Origin: NCEH01 sp040049195
Lineage (GTDB): Bacteria > Pseudomonadota > Alphaproteobacteria > Rhizobiales > Xanthobacteraceae
Reading direction: 5' to 3' (one strand)
DNA length: 64,000 nt
NCBI RefSeq assembly: GCF_040049195.1
Contig: NZ_JBDZDL010000001.1
Shown: positions 46,414 to 55,188 of the stretch, piece after piece
How the letters are laid out: each line of letters opens with the position of its first letter
How positions within the stretch are numbered: the first letter of the stretch is position 1
Notes under the pieces: model-generated
Seen by the model: the letters and a program-made list of their open reading frames with translations, nothing else
Databases searched by the model: none
What the model was told of the DNA's origin: nothing
Program-made: the position numbers and the translations under genes

Positions 46414-48147
46414 CTACCAGAGGGCGGGATCGGCCATGGGCTTTGCCAGACCGGTGAGCGCACCCTGGATCAGATCGCAGCCGGCGGCCGTGAGCATCGC
46501 CGCCGTATGTTCGTCCTGAACCCACTCGGCCACGGTGGCGATGCCCAGTTGGCGCGCCAGATGGATCAGCGCTTCCACGAAGGCGCGGTCGTCGGCAGAC
46601 TGCGTCATGTGCATGATGAAGCCGCCGTCGATCTTCACCATATCGACGCCAAGGCTGCGCAGGTTCCGGAACGAGGTTGAGCCGGCGCCGAAATCGTCGA
46701 TCGCCACCCTGGCGCCCGTCGAGCGCGCCAGTTCCACGAAGGTGCGGGCGGCGTTGAGATCGTGGACAGCCACGGATTCGGTGAGTTCCAGCACCAGGCG
46801 GGCGCCGATGTCCGGTGTCACTTCGGCCGCGAACAGGCGCATCCACTCCCGGTCGGCAATGGAGGAGGGGGACACATTGACCGACAGTCGCAGATTCTGG
46901 TCGGCGCGCATCGCCGATGTCACCAGCCTCAGGACGCGCCGATCCAGCACGCCCATCAGTCCCAGCGCTTCGGCCGTGGCGATGATGCTGCCGGTTTCAT
47001 GCGGATTGTCGTTCGGCCCCGGCGAGATGCGGGCAAGCGCTTCGTAGAACACGACCGCACGGGAACGAGCATCCGCCACCGGCTGGAGGGCAATGGTTAC
47101 GCGCTTCTCTTTCAGCGCCTTGACGATGTCTTCCGCAATCCTCAGGTTGGTGCGACGGCGCCCATCGCGGGCCGCGTCGCGTTCGTAGAGGTGAACCGAT
47201 CCACGCTCGCGCTTCTTGGCGCGCTCAAGCGCCTCCTGCGCCCGCGCAACCATATGGGCGCCGGTGATGGCTCGCAGCGGCGCGACGGCGGCGCCAATGG
47301 TGACACTCACCGGCATTGGGCCGGCACCCGTGTCGATCGGCGTGTCCCGCACGTGCGCAATCAACACTTCGCAGAGTTCCGGCAGGGCCTGGGGATCGAT
47401 TCCCCGCGCCAGCAAGGCGAACTTGTTGCCGGAGAAGCGCGAGAGCACATCGGACCCGCGCACCCGCGTGCGCAGCCGCGCGGCGACCTGGCCGATGGCC
47501 TGATCGGCGATCTCGAAGCCGAAGCTGTCGTTCATGCGGCCGAGATAATCGATGCCGATCAGGATCAGCGCCCAGTTGATATGGGTATCCTCGACCGCTT
47601 TGATATGGTCGGATAGGATATCCATCAGTCGGCTGCGCGTGACCAGTCCCGTGAGGGGATCTATATGGCCGCCGTGCAGGGCATGTGTGCTCTTTGGGAT
47701 CTCGCCGATCACATGCAGCGTGCCCAATGCGTGGCTTGGGCGCCCATCCGGGCCGCCGAACCAGCGGCCATTGTCCACCACCCAGATCAGGCGTCCGGTT
47801 TGCCCGGCCCCAAGCTGGAGCTGGTAGGAGGAATCATAGGGTGCGCCGTCGCCGATTTCGCGCAAGGGGGCGTGCAACAGGGACTTGCGGCCGGTGGCGG
47901 CGCCGGCGGCGGTGCGGCAATATTCATCGAACGAACGGCCGGTCGTAAATAGTCGTGTGGCTTCGTCACCCAACACGCGAGTTGCGTTATCAGTCCAAGA
48001 TAATCTGTCGGTTGTTATATCCCAGCGATAGCCCACGCATTCGACGGCAGTCATGAAGTCAATGATATCGGAAGGGATAGGCCCTGATCTTGCGGAACCA
48101 TTCGCTCCGCCGCCGGACATGCCGGCATCGTCAATCTGCCCTGCCAC
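46414..48147 (-). CDS. PAS-like/degenerate GGDEF/EAL protein
   Basis: A 577-residue cytosolic signalling protein. Residues about 35-150 look PAS-like (VECVGYRWDITTDRLSWTDNATRVLG); 161-320 form a GGDEF domain (DPLTGLVTRSRL) whose catalytic motif reads SGNKF (239-243), so it cannot make cyclic-di-GMP. Residues 335-577 are an EAL domain with YEALARI (E369), NVSPSSI, LELTES, IDDFGAG and VKIDGGFI, so the metal and substrate residues are largely kept; the later E-x-V-E motif reads AEWVQDE. It is probably a c-di-GMP phosphodiesterase or effector. The 97-bp gap to the next gene has no obvious partner. Confidence 0.9.
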   Translation of the reverse strand: MAGQIDDAGMSGGGANGSARSGPIPSDIIDFMTAVECVGYRWDITTDRLSWTDNATRVLGDEATRLFTTGRSFDEYCRTAAGAATGRKSLLHAPLREIGDGAPYDSSYQLQLGAGQTGRLIWVVDNGRWFGGPDGRPSHALGTLHVIGEIPKSTHALHGGHIDPLTGLVTRSRLMDILSDHIKAVEDTHINWALILIGIDYLGRMNDSFGFEIADQAIGQVAARLRTRVRGSDVLSRFSGNKFALLARGIDPQALPELCEVLIAHVRDTPIDTGAGPMPVSVTIGAAVAPLRAITGAHMVARAQEALERAKKRERGSVHLYERDAARDGRRRTNLRIAEDIVKALKEKRVTIALQPVADARSRAVVFYEALARISPGPNDNPHETGSIIATAEALGLMGVLDRRVLRLVTSAMRADQNLRLSVNVSPSSIADREWMRLFAAEVTPDIGARLVLELTESVAVHDLNAARTFVELARSTGARVAIDDFGAGSTSFRNLRSLGVDMVKIDGGFIMHMTQSADDRAFVEALIHLARQLGIATVAEWVQDEHTAAMLTAAGCDLIQGALTGLAKPMADPALW

Positions 48148-48246
48148 GGTTGCCTACCTCTGCCTGGCCCAACCCTCACGGGTTGCTCTGCTCAGGTCAA
48201 CCCCGCGATCACCTAACCGTGTCCAGTGACTACCGCACGACACTTT

Positions 48247-48651
48247 TCAGTTTGCGCGGGGCTCGACGCTGAAATCACGCTGCGCGACGCGCACCGAAAC
48301 GGAAAACCCAGCCACCACATCCAGCAGCATGATGCACAGAAGGAGGGCAAAAACCGAAGTGCCAGCCTGAGGCACTAAGAGAAATTCCACGATGCCGCCA
48401 ATGAACACCAGCATCGAGAGCATATGGTCCACCAGAGAGCGTGACGAGACGCGGGTGGATTTGAGGATCTCGAAAAACAGGATGAACAGGCTGAATGCGA
48501 CGAATGCGTCCGCAATCGTGATCTGCCAGACCGCGCCGGACATCATCGCGAACGACCCGAGGGTGGAATGCCAATCCAGGCCCGGGGTCAGGAAGCAGAA
48601 AATATTGTAAATGGCGAGCGGGACAATCAGCAGCGGAATCGGCGTCAGCAT
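48247..48651 (-). CDS. Hypothetical four-helix membrane protein
   Basis: A 134-residue protein from ATG 48651 (GGAGGAG about 7 nt upstream). Helices lie at PIPLLIVPLAIYNIFCFL, GAVWQITIADAFVAFSLFILFFEIL, LSMLVFIGGIVEFLLVPQAGTSVFALLLCIMLLDVVAGFSV, with a basic loop STRVSSRSLVDH. No named family is recognised, though similar proteins are seen in Rhizobiales. It probably sits in the inner membrane. The gene ends 99 bp before the GGDEF/EAL gene start on the same strand, so cotranscription is possible. Confidence 0.72.
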   Translation of the reverse strand: MLTPIPLLIVPLAIYNIFCFLTPGLDWHSTLGSFAMMSGAVWQITIADAFVAFSLFILFFEILKSTRVSSRSLVDHMLSMLVFIGGIVEFLLVPQAGTSVFALLLCIMLLDVVAGFSVSVRVAQRDFSVEPRAN

Positions 48652-49025
48652 TGATTGCTCCTCCACCCGGCTTCGCCGGACGCGGAATGCCCGCTGGTCC
48701 GGTTATCAGGGGATGGGTCGCACATTCCCGCGCAAAAGTCACCGTCCCCGCTGCGAGGCCGTCGCGACTTTCCTGCCTGATCAAAGACTTGGCTAAGAAT
48801 GGCTTGCGATCCGCGCAAAAGCCGCCAAAGGGCGAATGGCCGCAAGCCACCGCATTGCGGATGTGCGCGCGATCCGCGGGGTGATCGCCGCTAAAAAATG
48901 ACGCTTCGCCTCGGGCCGACTCACCCGTTGAGGCGGAGGCCTCCCTCAGGAGGCCATATGCGCGGGCTATTCCCGGCTGCGCCTTGGCGTGAGGGCGCCC
49001 GCGCTATCCGCGTACGCCAGCAGGC
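48652..49025. other. Intergenic region, no gene recognised
   Basis: 374 bp between the membrane protein start and the rpmF stop (both minus). It holds a seven-base hairpin, GGCCTCC/GGAGGCC at 48938-48955, without a T-run, which may end rpmF transcription. No coding frame with a ribosome site was seen. Confidence 0.5.
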
Positions 49026-49211
49026 TCAGGCTTCGGCCTTGGGCTTCAGGATCTGGCGGCCGCGATACATGCCGGTCTTCGGGTCGAGGTGGTGCGGGCG
49101 ACGCAGTTCGCCGGAATCCTTGTCCTCGACATAGGTCGGCTGCTTCAGCGCATCGGCCGAGCGGCGCATGCCGCGACGGGACGGCGAGGTTTTTCTCTTA
49201 GGGACGGCCAT
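49026..49211 (-). CDS. rpmF: 50S ribosomal protein L32
   Basis: A 61-residue basic protein: MAVPKRKTSPSRRGMRRSADALKQPTYVEDKDSGELRRPHHLDPKTGMYRGRQIL. MAVPKRKTSPSRRGMRRS is the L32 signature. It has no zinc cysteines (the C- form), as usual in alphaproteobacteria. ATG 49211 has GGAG 9 nt upstream. Divergent from the parvulin gene. Confidence 0.98.
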   Translation of the reverse strand: MAVPKRKTSPSRRGMRRSADALKQPTYVEDKDSGELRRPHHLDPKTGMYRGRQILKPKAEA

Positions 49212-49475
49212 GTCCAAACTCCGGGGAAAACGACCAAACTCATTGCGCCTGCAGCGAAGGTCCGCGCAGACTAGCGAAACCAAAATCTCGATTGGAGGCG
49301 CGCCTTATACAGGCTTGCGCGACGGAGCGAAAGGCCCCCGCCGGCAAATTCTGGTGGGCGAGATTTCTCTTAATTGGCACGCCCGTGCCGCACGAATGCC
49401 CACTTGCCACGCGAAGGGACCTGGGCGAGGGTGCGCGCCGCTTCGGGCACCCGCAAGAATTTAAGGACTTCGGAC

Positions 49476-50408
49476 ATGATGCGTTCCGCTCCTACCGCCG
49501 CAATGGCGCTCGCGCTGTCGGCCTTCGCCTTTGGCGGCGTGGCTTCGGCCCAGACGGCCGCCCCGGCGCCGGCTGCTGCTGCCGCTCCTGCGGTTCCCGC
49601 CGGGACGCCTGCGGGCGACGCGATCGTGGCAACCGTCAACGGCACGCCCATCCGCGCCAGCGAAGTTGCGATCGCCGAGGAAGACATCGGCCCCGGCCTG
49701 CCGCAGGTGCAGGGCGAAGCGCGGCGCGAATATGTGCTCTCCTTCCTCACTGACATGACCCTGCTGGCCAAGGCCGCCGAGGCGCAGAAGCTGGACCAGA
49801 CCGCCGATTTCAAGATGCGGATGGATTATTCCCGCACCAAGGCCCTGATGGAAGCGCTGATGAGCGCCGAGGCCAAAAAGGCCGTGACCGAAGAGGCCAA
49901 GAAGGCCACCTATGATGAGTTTGTAAAGGCCAGCAAGCCCGAAACCGAGGTGCGCGCCCGCCACATCCTGGTGGATACCGAGGCCAAGGCCAAGGAAATC
50001 GCCGCCAAGGCCAAGGCTGGCGAGGATTTCGCCAAGCTCGCCAAGGAAAACTCCAAGGACAGCGCCGAAGACGGCGGCGATCTCGGCTATTTCACGAAGG
50101 AACAGATGGTGCCGGAATTCGCCGACGCCGCGTTCAAGCTCGAAAAGGGCCAGATCTCCGACCCGGTGAAAAGCCAGTTCGGCTGGCACGTCATCAAGCT
50201 GGAAGACAAGCGCACCAAGCCCGTGCCGACCTATGACCAGGTTTCCGATCAGATCGACCAGTATCTGATCCGCAAGGCCCAGGGCGACCTCGTTACGAAG
50301 CTGCGCGCCGAGGCGAAGATCGAGCGCGCGACGCCGCCTGCCGGCGCCACCCCCGCCGCGCCCGCGGCAGCCGCTCCCGCCGCGACGCCGGCCCCCGCCG
50401 CGAAGTGA
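49476..50408 (+). CDS. Periplasmic parvulin-type peptidyl-prolyl isomerase
   Basis: A 310-residue foldase with a signal peptide (AAMALALSAFAFGGVASAQ). A SurA-like N-terminal helical domain (DAIVATVNGTPIRASEVAIAEEDIG) precedes one parvulin domain: VRARHILVDTEAKAKEIAAKAKAGEDFAKLAKENSKDSAEDGGDLGYF, then EQMVPEFADAAFKLEKGQISDPVKSQFGWHVIKLED. The tail is Ala/Pro-rich low complexity. It helps outer-membrane and periplasmic proteins fold. A terminator follows at 50452. Confidence 0.95.
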   Translation: MMRSAPTAAMALALSAFAFGGVASAQTAAPAPAAAAAPAVPAGTPAGDAIVATVNGTPIRASEVAIAEEDIGPGLPQVQGEARREYVLSFLTDMTLLAKAAEAQKLDQTADFKMRMDYSRTKALMEALMSAEAKKAVTEEAKKATYDEFVKASKPETEVRARHILVDTEAKAKEIAAKAKAGEDFAKLAKENSKDSAEDGGDLGYFTKEQMVPEFADAAFKLEKGQISDPVKSQFGWHVIKLEDKRTKPVPTYDQVSDQIDQYLIRKAQGDLVTKLRAEAKIERATPPAGATPAAPAAAAPAATPAPAAK

Positions 50409-50451
50409 GGGGCGGCCGGATCAGCCGGCCGGCTTGTGTCATGTGATTTTG

Positions 50452-50489
50452 CGCCGTCCGGGCCTCCCGGGCGGCGTTTTCTTTGTTTT
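50452..50489 (+). terminator. Terminator of the parvulin gene
   Basis: CGCCGTCCGGG-CCT-CCCGGGCGGCG (one T-G pair in the stem) followed by TTTTCTTTGTTTT, 44 bp after the stop codon. Confidence 0.92.
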
Positions 50490-50516
50490 ATGGCGTTGAA
50501 GGGAAGGTTGCCCGGC

Positions 50517-50939
50517 TCACGCCTGGACGCCGAGGGCTTTGCGCAGGGCCAGGCTGCGCGCCGTTCGTTCCGCCACGGGCAGGGGCACGCGCGTGCCGTG
50601 GCCGAACACCGGGCCGGGCCAGGCCGCGTCGGCGGGATTGCGGCCGACCACATGCACGTGAAGCTGCGGCACCACATTCCCCAGCGCCGCCACATTGAGC
50701 TTGGCGCAGCCGCTGATGGCCTTCAGCGCGGCGCTGGCGGCGGCAATCTCGTCCATCAGGACGCGCCGGTCTTCCGGTGGCAGATCGATGATCTCGCTCG
50801 CCCCCGCGCGGCGGGGCACCAGAACGATCCAGGGGAAGCGGGCGTCATCGACCAGGCGCACATGGCACAGGGGGAGATCGCCGAGGGCGGGGCCATCGGC
50901 TGCGAGCCTGGGATCGATATGGAAAAGGGATCTGGACAT
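50517..50939 (-). CDS. HIT-family hydrolase
   Basis: A 140-residue protein of the histidine-triad superfamily. The N-terminus is FHIDPRLAADGPALGDLPLCHVRLVDDARFPWIVLVPR and the active-site block is NVVPQLHVHVVGRNPADAAWPGPV, with two of the three triad histidines visible and the third position Val, as is normal in this short-HIT subgroup. It probably hydrolyses a nucleotide phosphoramidate or dinucleoside polyphosphate. Start ATG 50939 has a weak ribosome site. Confidence 0.87.
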   Translation of the reverse strand: MSRSLFHIDPRLAADGPALGDLPLCHVRLVDDARFPWIVLVPRRAGASEIIDLPPEDRRVLMDEIAAASAALKAISGCAKLNVAALGNVVPQLHVHVVGRNPADAAWPGPVFGHGTRVPLPVAERTARSLALRKALGVQA

Positions 50940-51116
50940 GGCGACACTTGAGCTTGCGTCCTCGCGAAGGGCAAGCGACCAGGAGGTGTGCACGAAAAGG
51001 TGAACAGCCCCCGTCCACCGCCGGCCCGCCGGGAGCGCCGCTGACAGGCCCCAGAACCCCATCCGCAAGAAAGAGAGCCGGCGCGCTTGCCAAGCGGGCT
51101 GCAGCCGACGATATAG

Positions 51117-51221
51117 GGGCCGGGAGGTTGGCGGTGGACGAGCCACTCGCCAACCGGGTCAGGTCCGGAAGGAAGCAGCCCCAACGAGACCGTCTCGGGT
51201 TGCCGATCAGCCTCCCACCTT
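51117..51221 (+). ncRNA. ffs: Small signal recognition particle RNA (4.5S)
   Basis: The conserved domain IV apex GGTCAGGTCCGGAAGGAAGC is present at 51158-51177, which contains the Ffh-binding loops. The GGGAGG at 51122-51127 pairs with CCTCCC at 51211-51216 to close the hairpin; TTTTT after 51220 suits termination. With Ffh it targets membrane and exported proteins. The ends are approximate to a few bases. It lies near dnaX, as in many Rhizobiales. Confidence 0.93.
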
Positions 51222-51307
51222 TTTCTCCACCTCGCCTGAAAACCTGCATCGCCTGATGCCGCATCGCGCGGCCCCGGGCTTGGGTGGCGATCAGATGGGA
51301 GGCGCAA

Positions 51308-51532
51308 ATGTGGGCCATTGCGGTCATTCTGCTGAGCGCCTTGTCCGGTCCCGATGCCCACGTGGTTACGAAGGCTGGCCTGTTCACGACGGAAGACAGC
51401 TGCAAGGCCGGGCTCGCGGCCGGCGTGCCGTCGCGGCTGGAAGGCGAGGCGGTCCAGCAATTCAAGGACGGCTATCGCCGCTACATCTGCGTCCGTGTGG
51501 GCGGGGCGGACCTGTTTCAGCGGGCAAAATGA
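51308..51532 (+). CDS. Small hypothetical protein with N-terminal hydrophobic segment
   Basis: A 74-residue product from ATG 51308, with GGGAGG about 8 nt upstream. MWAIAVILLSALSGPDAHVVTKAGLFTTEDSCKAGLAAGV then VQQFKDGYRRYICVRVGGADLFQRAK. The hydrophobic start may be a signal peptide or anchor; the two Cys (SC, IC) could form a disulfide in the periplasm. No family is recognised; the pattern of TTEDSC and YRRYICV resembles small exported proteins of Rhizobiales. Confidence 0.65.
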   Translation: MWAIAVILLSALSGPDAHVVTKAGLFTTEDSCKAGLAAGVPSRLEGEAVQQFKDGYRRYICVRVGGADLFQRAK

Positions 51533-51605
51533 TTTTTTTTCGCGGGCTCGGGCGGCCGGCGAACGGCGGCCCGAAGGGGTGGGAAACCCTGTGATTTTCC
51601 CAAAA

Positions 51606-51621
51606 TGTTTCACGTGAAACA
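51606..51621. other. parS centromere-like site, copy 2
   Basis: A second exact TGTTTCACGTGAAACA, 8.67 kb from the first, in the 269-bp gap between the small exported protein and dnaX. Beyond the palindrome, GCTTAGCGCAGACGAACA at 51625-51642 is identical to the reverse complement of the flank of copy 1, so the two sites are in opposite orientation and share about 41 bp with one mismatch. Confidence 0.95.
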
Positions 51622-51801
51622 ATAGCTTAGCGCAGACGAACAGGGGTTTGGTGACGCTTCTCCGTGCCTTTTCGCCGGACGACACCGCCTATTCGGGCGA
51701 ACGTTCGCCCGAACTTTTCGGCGACGCCCCAGCCTGGGGGCGAACCGGTGGCGAGCCGTCGAAAATCGCTGCGTCACCCGCCCGGAATGGTATGAAGGGA
51801 C

Positions 51802-53616
51802 ATGAGCGCGGATCTTCCTGACGACACCCCCGGCTTCGACCTCGGCGCCCCGCCCGCAGCGGCTGCCGCGGCGCCCTATCGCGTGCTGGCGCGCAAATAC
51901 CGGCCCCAGAATTTCACGGACCTGATCGGCCAGGAGGCCATGGTCCGCACCCTGTCGAACGCCTTCGCCTCGGGCCGCATCGCCCAGGCCTATATCCTCA
52001 CCGGCGTGCGCGGGGTGGGCAAGACCACCACCGCCCGCATCCTCGCCCGCGCGCTCAATTACGAGCCCATGGAAGGCGGCGGCGGGCCGAGCCTCGACCT
52101 CTCGGTCATGGGCCGGCACTGCCGCGACATCATCGAATCGCGCCATGTGGACGTGATGGAGATGGATGCCGCCTCCAACACCTCCATCAACGACATCCGC
52201 GAGATCATCGAGGGCTCGCGCTACCGCCCCGCCATGGCGCGGTACAAGGTCTACATCATCGACGAAGTGCACATGCTCTCCACGGCGGCCTTCAACGGCC
52301 TGCTGAAGACGCTGGAGGAGCCGCCCGAGCATGTGAAATTCGTGTTCGCCACCACCGAGATCCGCAAGGTGCCGGTGACGGTGCTCTCGCGCTGCCAGCG
52401 TTTCGACCTGCGGCGGGTGGAAGCGGGCGTGCTCGCCGCCCACATCGCCGGAATCTGCGCCAAGGAAAACGTGACGGTGGAGGCGGAGGCGCTCTCCACC
52501 ATCGCCCGCGCGGCCGAAGGTTCGGTGCGCGATGCGCTCTCCCTGCTGGACCAGGCCATCGCCCATGGCGGCGGCAGCGTCGGCGCGGAAGAAGTGCGCC
52601 GGCTGCTCGGCCTCGCCGACCGGGCGCGCGTGATCGACCTGTTCGAGGCGCTGATGAAGGGCGACATGGCCCGGGCGCTGGGCGAGTTTCGCGAGCAATA
52701 TGACGGCGGCGCCGATGCGGCCGTGATTCTGACGGATCTGGCCGAATTCACTCATCTCGTGACCCGGCTAAAGATCGTGCCCGAGAGCGCGAGCGATGCG
52801 GCGCTGGTGGAGGCCGAGCGGGTGCGCGGCGTCGAGATGGGCCAGGCGCTCTCCATGCGGGTGCTGTCGCGCGCCTGGCAGATGCTATCGAAGGGCATCG
52901 CGGAGGTGCAGCAGGCGGCCAAGCCCGCCCAGGCGGCCGAAATGGTGCTGGTGCGTCTCGGCTACGCCGCCGACCTGCCCACGCCGGACGAGGCGCTGCG
53001 CCGGCTAAGAGATATGTCCTCTGAGGGTGCGGCCCCCACACAACCCGGCGGCAATGGCGGCGGTGGTGGCGGAGCCGGGGCGAGCGCGCGGCTCGCGCTA
53101 GCGCCCCGCGCCGAGCGTGCGCCGGACCCTGTCATGGCGCGGGCGGCCCCCGCCCCCGTGGCGCAGGAGGGGCCGGTTCTCGCCTCGCTCCAGGATGTGG
53201 TCGCGCTCGCCAGCGCCAAGCGCGATCTGCTGCTGAAGCACGCGGTCGAGACCCAGGTGCGCCTCGTGCATCTGGAAGAGGGGCGCATCGAGTTCGCTTT
53301 GGTGCCGGACGGCAACCCGAATCTCGTCCAGGATCTTTCGCGCAAGCTCACGGAATGGACCGGCCGCCGCTGGCTGGTGTCGCTCACCTCCCGCGCACCC
53401 GGCGCGCCGACCCTGGCGGAGACCGCCCACGCGGTGCGCCAGGAGCGCGAGGAGGGCATCCGGGCGGACCCGCTGGTCTCCGCCGTGCTGTCGCGGTTTC
53501 CCGGCGCGCAGATCGTCGACGTGCGCACCCGCGAGGAGAGTGCCGAGATCGGCCTCGCGCCGGCGGACGAGGACGCTTATATGGGCCCTGGGTTCGACGA
53601 CGACAGCGAGCCCTGA
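51802..53616 (+). CDS. dnaX: DNA polymerase III subunits gamma/tau
   Basis: A 604-residue clamp-loader ATPase. RVLARKYRPQNFTDLIGQEAMVRTLSNAFASGRIAQAYILTGVRGVGKTTTARILARALN holds the Walker A (residues 68-77); IDEVHMLSTAAFNGLLKTLEEPPEHVKF is the Walker B and sensor region. The classical zinc module is reduced: only the Cys of MGRHC remains of the expected four. Domain III and a Pro/Ala-rich tau extension with a C-terminal domain (about residues 470-604) follow. It loads the sliding clamp and binds DnaB and the polymerase. ybaB starts 28 bp later. Confidence 0.97.
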   Translation: MSADLPDDTPGFDLGAPPAAAAAAPYRVLARKYRPQNFTDLIGQEAMVRTLSNAFASGRIAQAYILTGVRGVGKTTTARILARALNYEPMEGGGGPSLDLSVMGRHCRDIIESRHVDVMEMDAASNTSINDIREIIEGSRYRPAMARYKVYIIDEVHMLSTAAFNGLLKTLEEPPEHVKFVFATTEIRKVPVTVLSRCQRFDLRRVEAGVLAAHIAGICAKENVTVEAEALSTIARAAEGSVRDALSLLDQAIAHGGGSVGAEEVRRLLGLADRARVIDLFEALMKGDMARALGEFREQYDGGADAAVILTDLAEFTHLVTRLKIVPESASDAALVEAERVRGVEMGQALSMRVLSRAWQMLSKGIAEVQQAAKPAQAAEMVLVRLGYAADLPTPDEALRRLRDMSSEGAAPTQPGGNGGGGGGAGASARLALAPRAERAPDPVMARAAPAPVAQEGPVLASLQDVVALASAKRDLLLKHAVETQVRLVHLEEGRIEFALVPDGNPNLVQDLSRKLTEWTGRRWLVSLTSRAPGAPTLAETAHAVRQEREEGIRADPLVSAVLSRFPGAQIVDVRTREESAEIGLAPADEDAYMGPGFDDDSEP

Positions 53617-53644
53617 TCCCCCGACCCCGGCACGGAGAGACCTG

Positions 53645-53965
53645 ATGCGCGACCTCATGGGCATGATGAAGCAGGCAAAAGAGCTTCAGGAGCGCATGCA
53701 GCAGATGCAGCAGGAGATGGAGAGCACGGAGGTGGAAGGCGCCTCCGGCGGCGGCCTCGTCACCGTGCGCATGACGGTGAAGGGCGACACCAAGGCGGTG
53801 CGGATCGACCCGAGCCTGCTCAAGGCCGATGAAGGCGAGATCCTGGAGGATCTCCTGGTCGCGGCGCTCGCCGACGCCCGCCACAAGGCGGAGCGAATCA
53901 TGCAGGAAAAGATGAAGTCCATGACCGGGGGCCTTGCCCTGCCGCCGGGCCTCAACCTGTTCTGA
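53645..53965 (+). CDS. ybaB: YbaB/EbfC nucleoid-associated protein
   Basis: A 106-residue dimeric DNA-binding protein: MRDLMGMMKQAKELQERMQQMQQEMESTEVEGASGGGLVTVRMTVKGDTKAVRIDPSLL. The long N-terminal coiled helix, the GASGGGLVTV turn and ALADARHKAERIMQEKM are diagnostic. ATG 53645 has GGAGAG in front. It follows dnaX as usual, but recR, the normal third gene, is displaced by about 3.4 kb. Confidence 0.97.
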   Translation: MRDLMGMMKQAKELQERMQQMQQEMESTEVEGASGGGLVTVRMTVKGDTKAVRIDPSLLKADEGEILEDLLVAALADARHKAERIMQEKMKSMTGGLALPPGLNLF

Positions 53966-53975
53966 GCCATCCACC

Positions 53976-53998
53976 CGCGCGGCACGGTGCGCCGCGCG
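53976..53998. terminator. Possible bidirectional terminator hairpin between ybaB and the HPP-CBS gene
   Basis: CGCGCGGC-ACGGTGC-GCCGCGCG, an eight-base perfect stem in the 41-bp gap between the convergent stops. There is no T-run, so intrinsic termination is weak at best. Confidence 0.4.
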
Positions 53999-54006
53999 AA
54001 CGGGTT

Positions 54007-55188
54007 TCAGGCCGGCGCGCCGCTGCTCGGCGCGAGGCGGCCGGCAAGATTGCCGTAGAACAGCGCGGCGATCAGATCGGTCTGGGTGACGATGCCCACC
54101 AGCTGGAGGTGGCCGTCCATCACCGGCAGGTGATGCAGGCCGGCGTCGAGCATCATGGGAATGAGATTGGCGATCGGCGTGTCCGGCCGCGCCGATTTGA
54201 CCGGCGCCGTCATGATGTCGGCGACGCTGGCATCCGGCGCGCGTCCGGCGTTCAGGCCCTGCTTCAGGCGTTGCGCGAGGCCGATGTGCGGGCCGTTGCG
54301 GCCCCAGTCCGCCTTGTCGAGCAGGTCGGTCTGCGTGACGATTCCCACCACGTGCGCCTTCTCGTCCGTCACCGGCAGGGCCTTGATGTGGTGGCCGCGC
54401 AGCAGGTCCAAAGCCTCGCGCAGAGGGGTTTCCGGCGCCACCGCCAGCACGTTGCGGGTCATGATGTCGCCGCAGGTGATCTCGCCCGTGCGGCGCTCAT
54501 AGCCGCGCATCTGCGCCTGCCGCAGGATCGCTTCCAGCGCGTTGCGGTCGATGTCCATCACCTCGCCATACTGCTTCAGCACGGCGTCGAGGTCGGCGGC
54601 GGAGAAGCCGACGCGATCCTTGGCGCGTGCGGGATCGCCGGGCGCCGCCGCGACCGGGGCGAGCTGGGGATAGCGGCGGCCAGTGAGATTGTTGTAGGCG
54701 AGCGCGCAGCCGAGCAGCAGCAGCGAATTGATCCCCACCGGCCAGAGCACGAACTGGTATCCAAGCGCATGGACCGCCGGGCCGCCGAGCACGGCGGTGA
54801 GCGCCACCGCGCCGCTCGGCGGATGCAGGCAGCGCAGCACCAGCATCAGGCCGATGGCGACACCGCCCGCCACGCCCGCCGCCACATAGGGATGGGGAAT
54901 GAGCATGCCGGCGGTCACGCCCACCAGCGCCGCCACCAGATTGCCGCCGATGATCGACCAGGGCTGCGCCAGCGGGCTCGACGGCACGGCGAACAGCAGC
55001 ACGGACGATGCCCCCATGGGCGCGATCAACAGCACCAGATTGTCCACCGGCCCGAGCGCGAGCTGGGTGATGAAGCCGGTCAGGAACAGGCCGAGCCCGG
55101 CGCCGCAGGCGGCGCGCAGGCGTTCCACATTGCTCACGGGCGTCAGCGCGGGCAGCAGGCGCTTCAGGAAGGCGATGATCGGAAGCAT
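54007..55188 (-). CDS. HPP-family membrane protein with tandem CBS domains
   Basis: A 393-residue protein from ATG 55188 (AGGA 8-12 nt upstream; 55197 also possible). Four to five hydrophobic helices include LGLFLTGFITQLALGPVDNLVLLIAPMGASSVLLFAVPSSPLAQPW and the namesake LHPPSGAVALTAVLGGPA. Two CBS domains follow: GDIMTRNVLAVAPETPLREALDLLRGHHIKALPV and VADIMTAPVKSARPDTPIANLIPMMLDAGLHHLPV, each with a THxxxLPV-like end and IVTQTDLI. HPP proteins are linked to nitrite transport in plants/cyanobacteria, but substrate here is unknown; CBS pairs usually sense adenine nucleotides. Confidence 0.9.
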   Translation of the reverse strand: MLPIIAFLKRLLPALTPVSNVERLRAACGAGLGLFLTGFITQLALGPVDNLVLLIAPMGASSVLLFAVPSSPLAQPWSIIGGNLVAALVGVTAGMLIPHPYVAAGVAGGVAIGLMLVLRCLHPPSGAVALTAVLGGPAVHALGYQFVLWPVGINSLLLLGCALAYNNLTGRRYPQLAPVAAAPGDPARAKDRVGFSAADLDAVLKQYGEVMDIDRNALEAILRQAQMRGYERRTGEITCGDIMTRNVLAVAPETPLREALDLLRGHHIKALPVTDEKAHVVGIVTQTDLLDKADWGRNGPHIGLAQRLKQGLNAGRAPDASVADIMTAPVKSARPDTPIANLIPMMLDAGLHHLPVMDGHLQLVGIVTQTDLIAALFYGNLAGRLAPSSGAPA

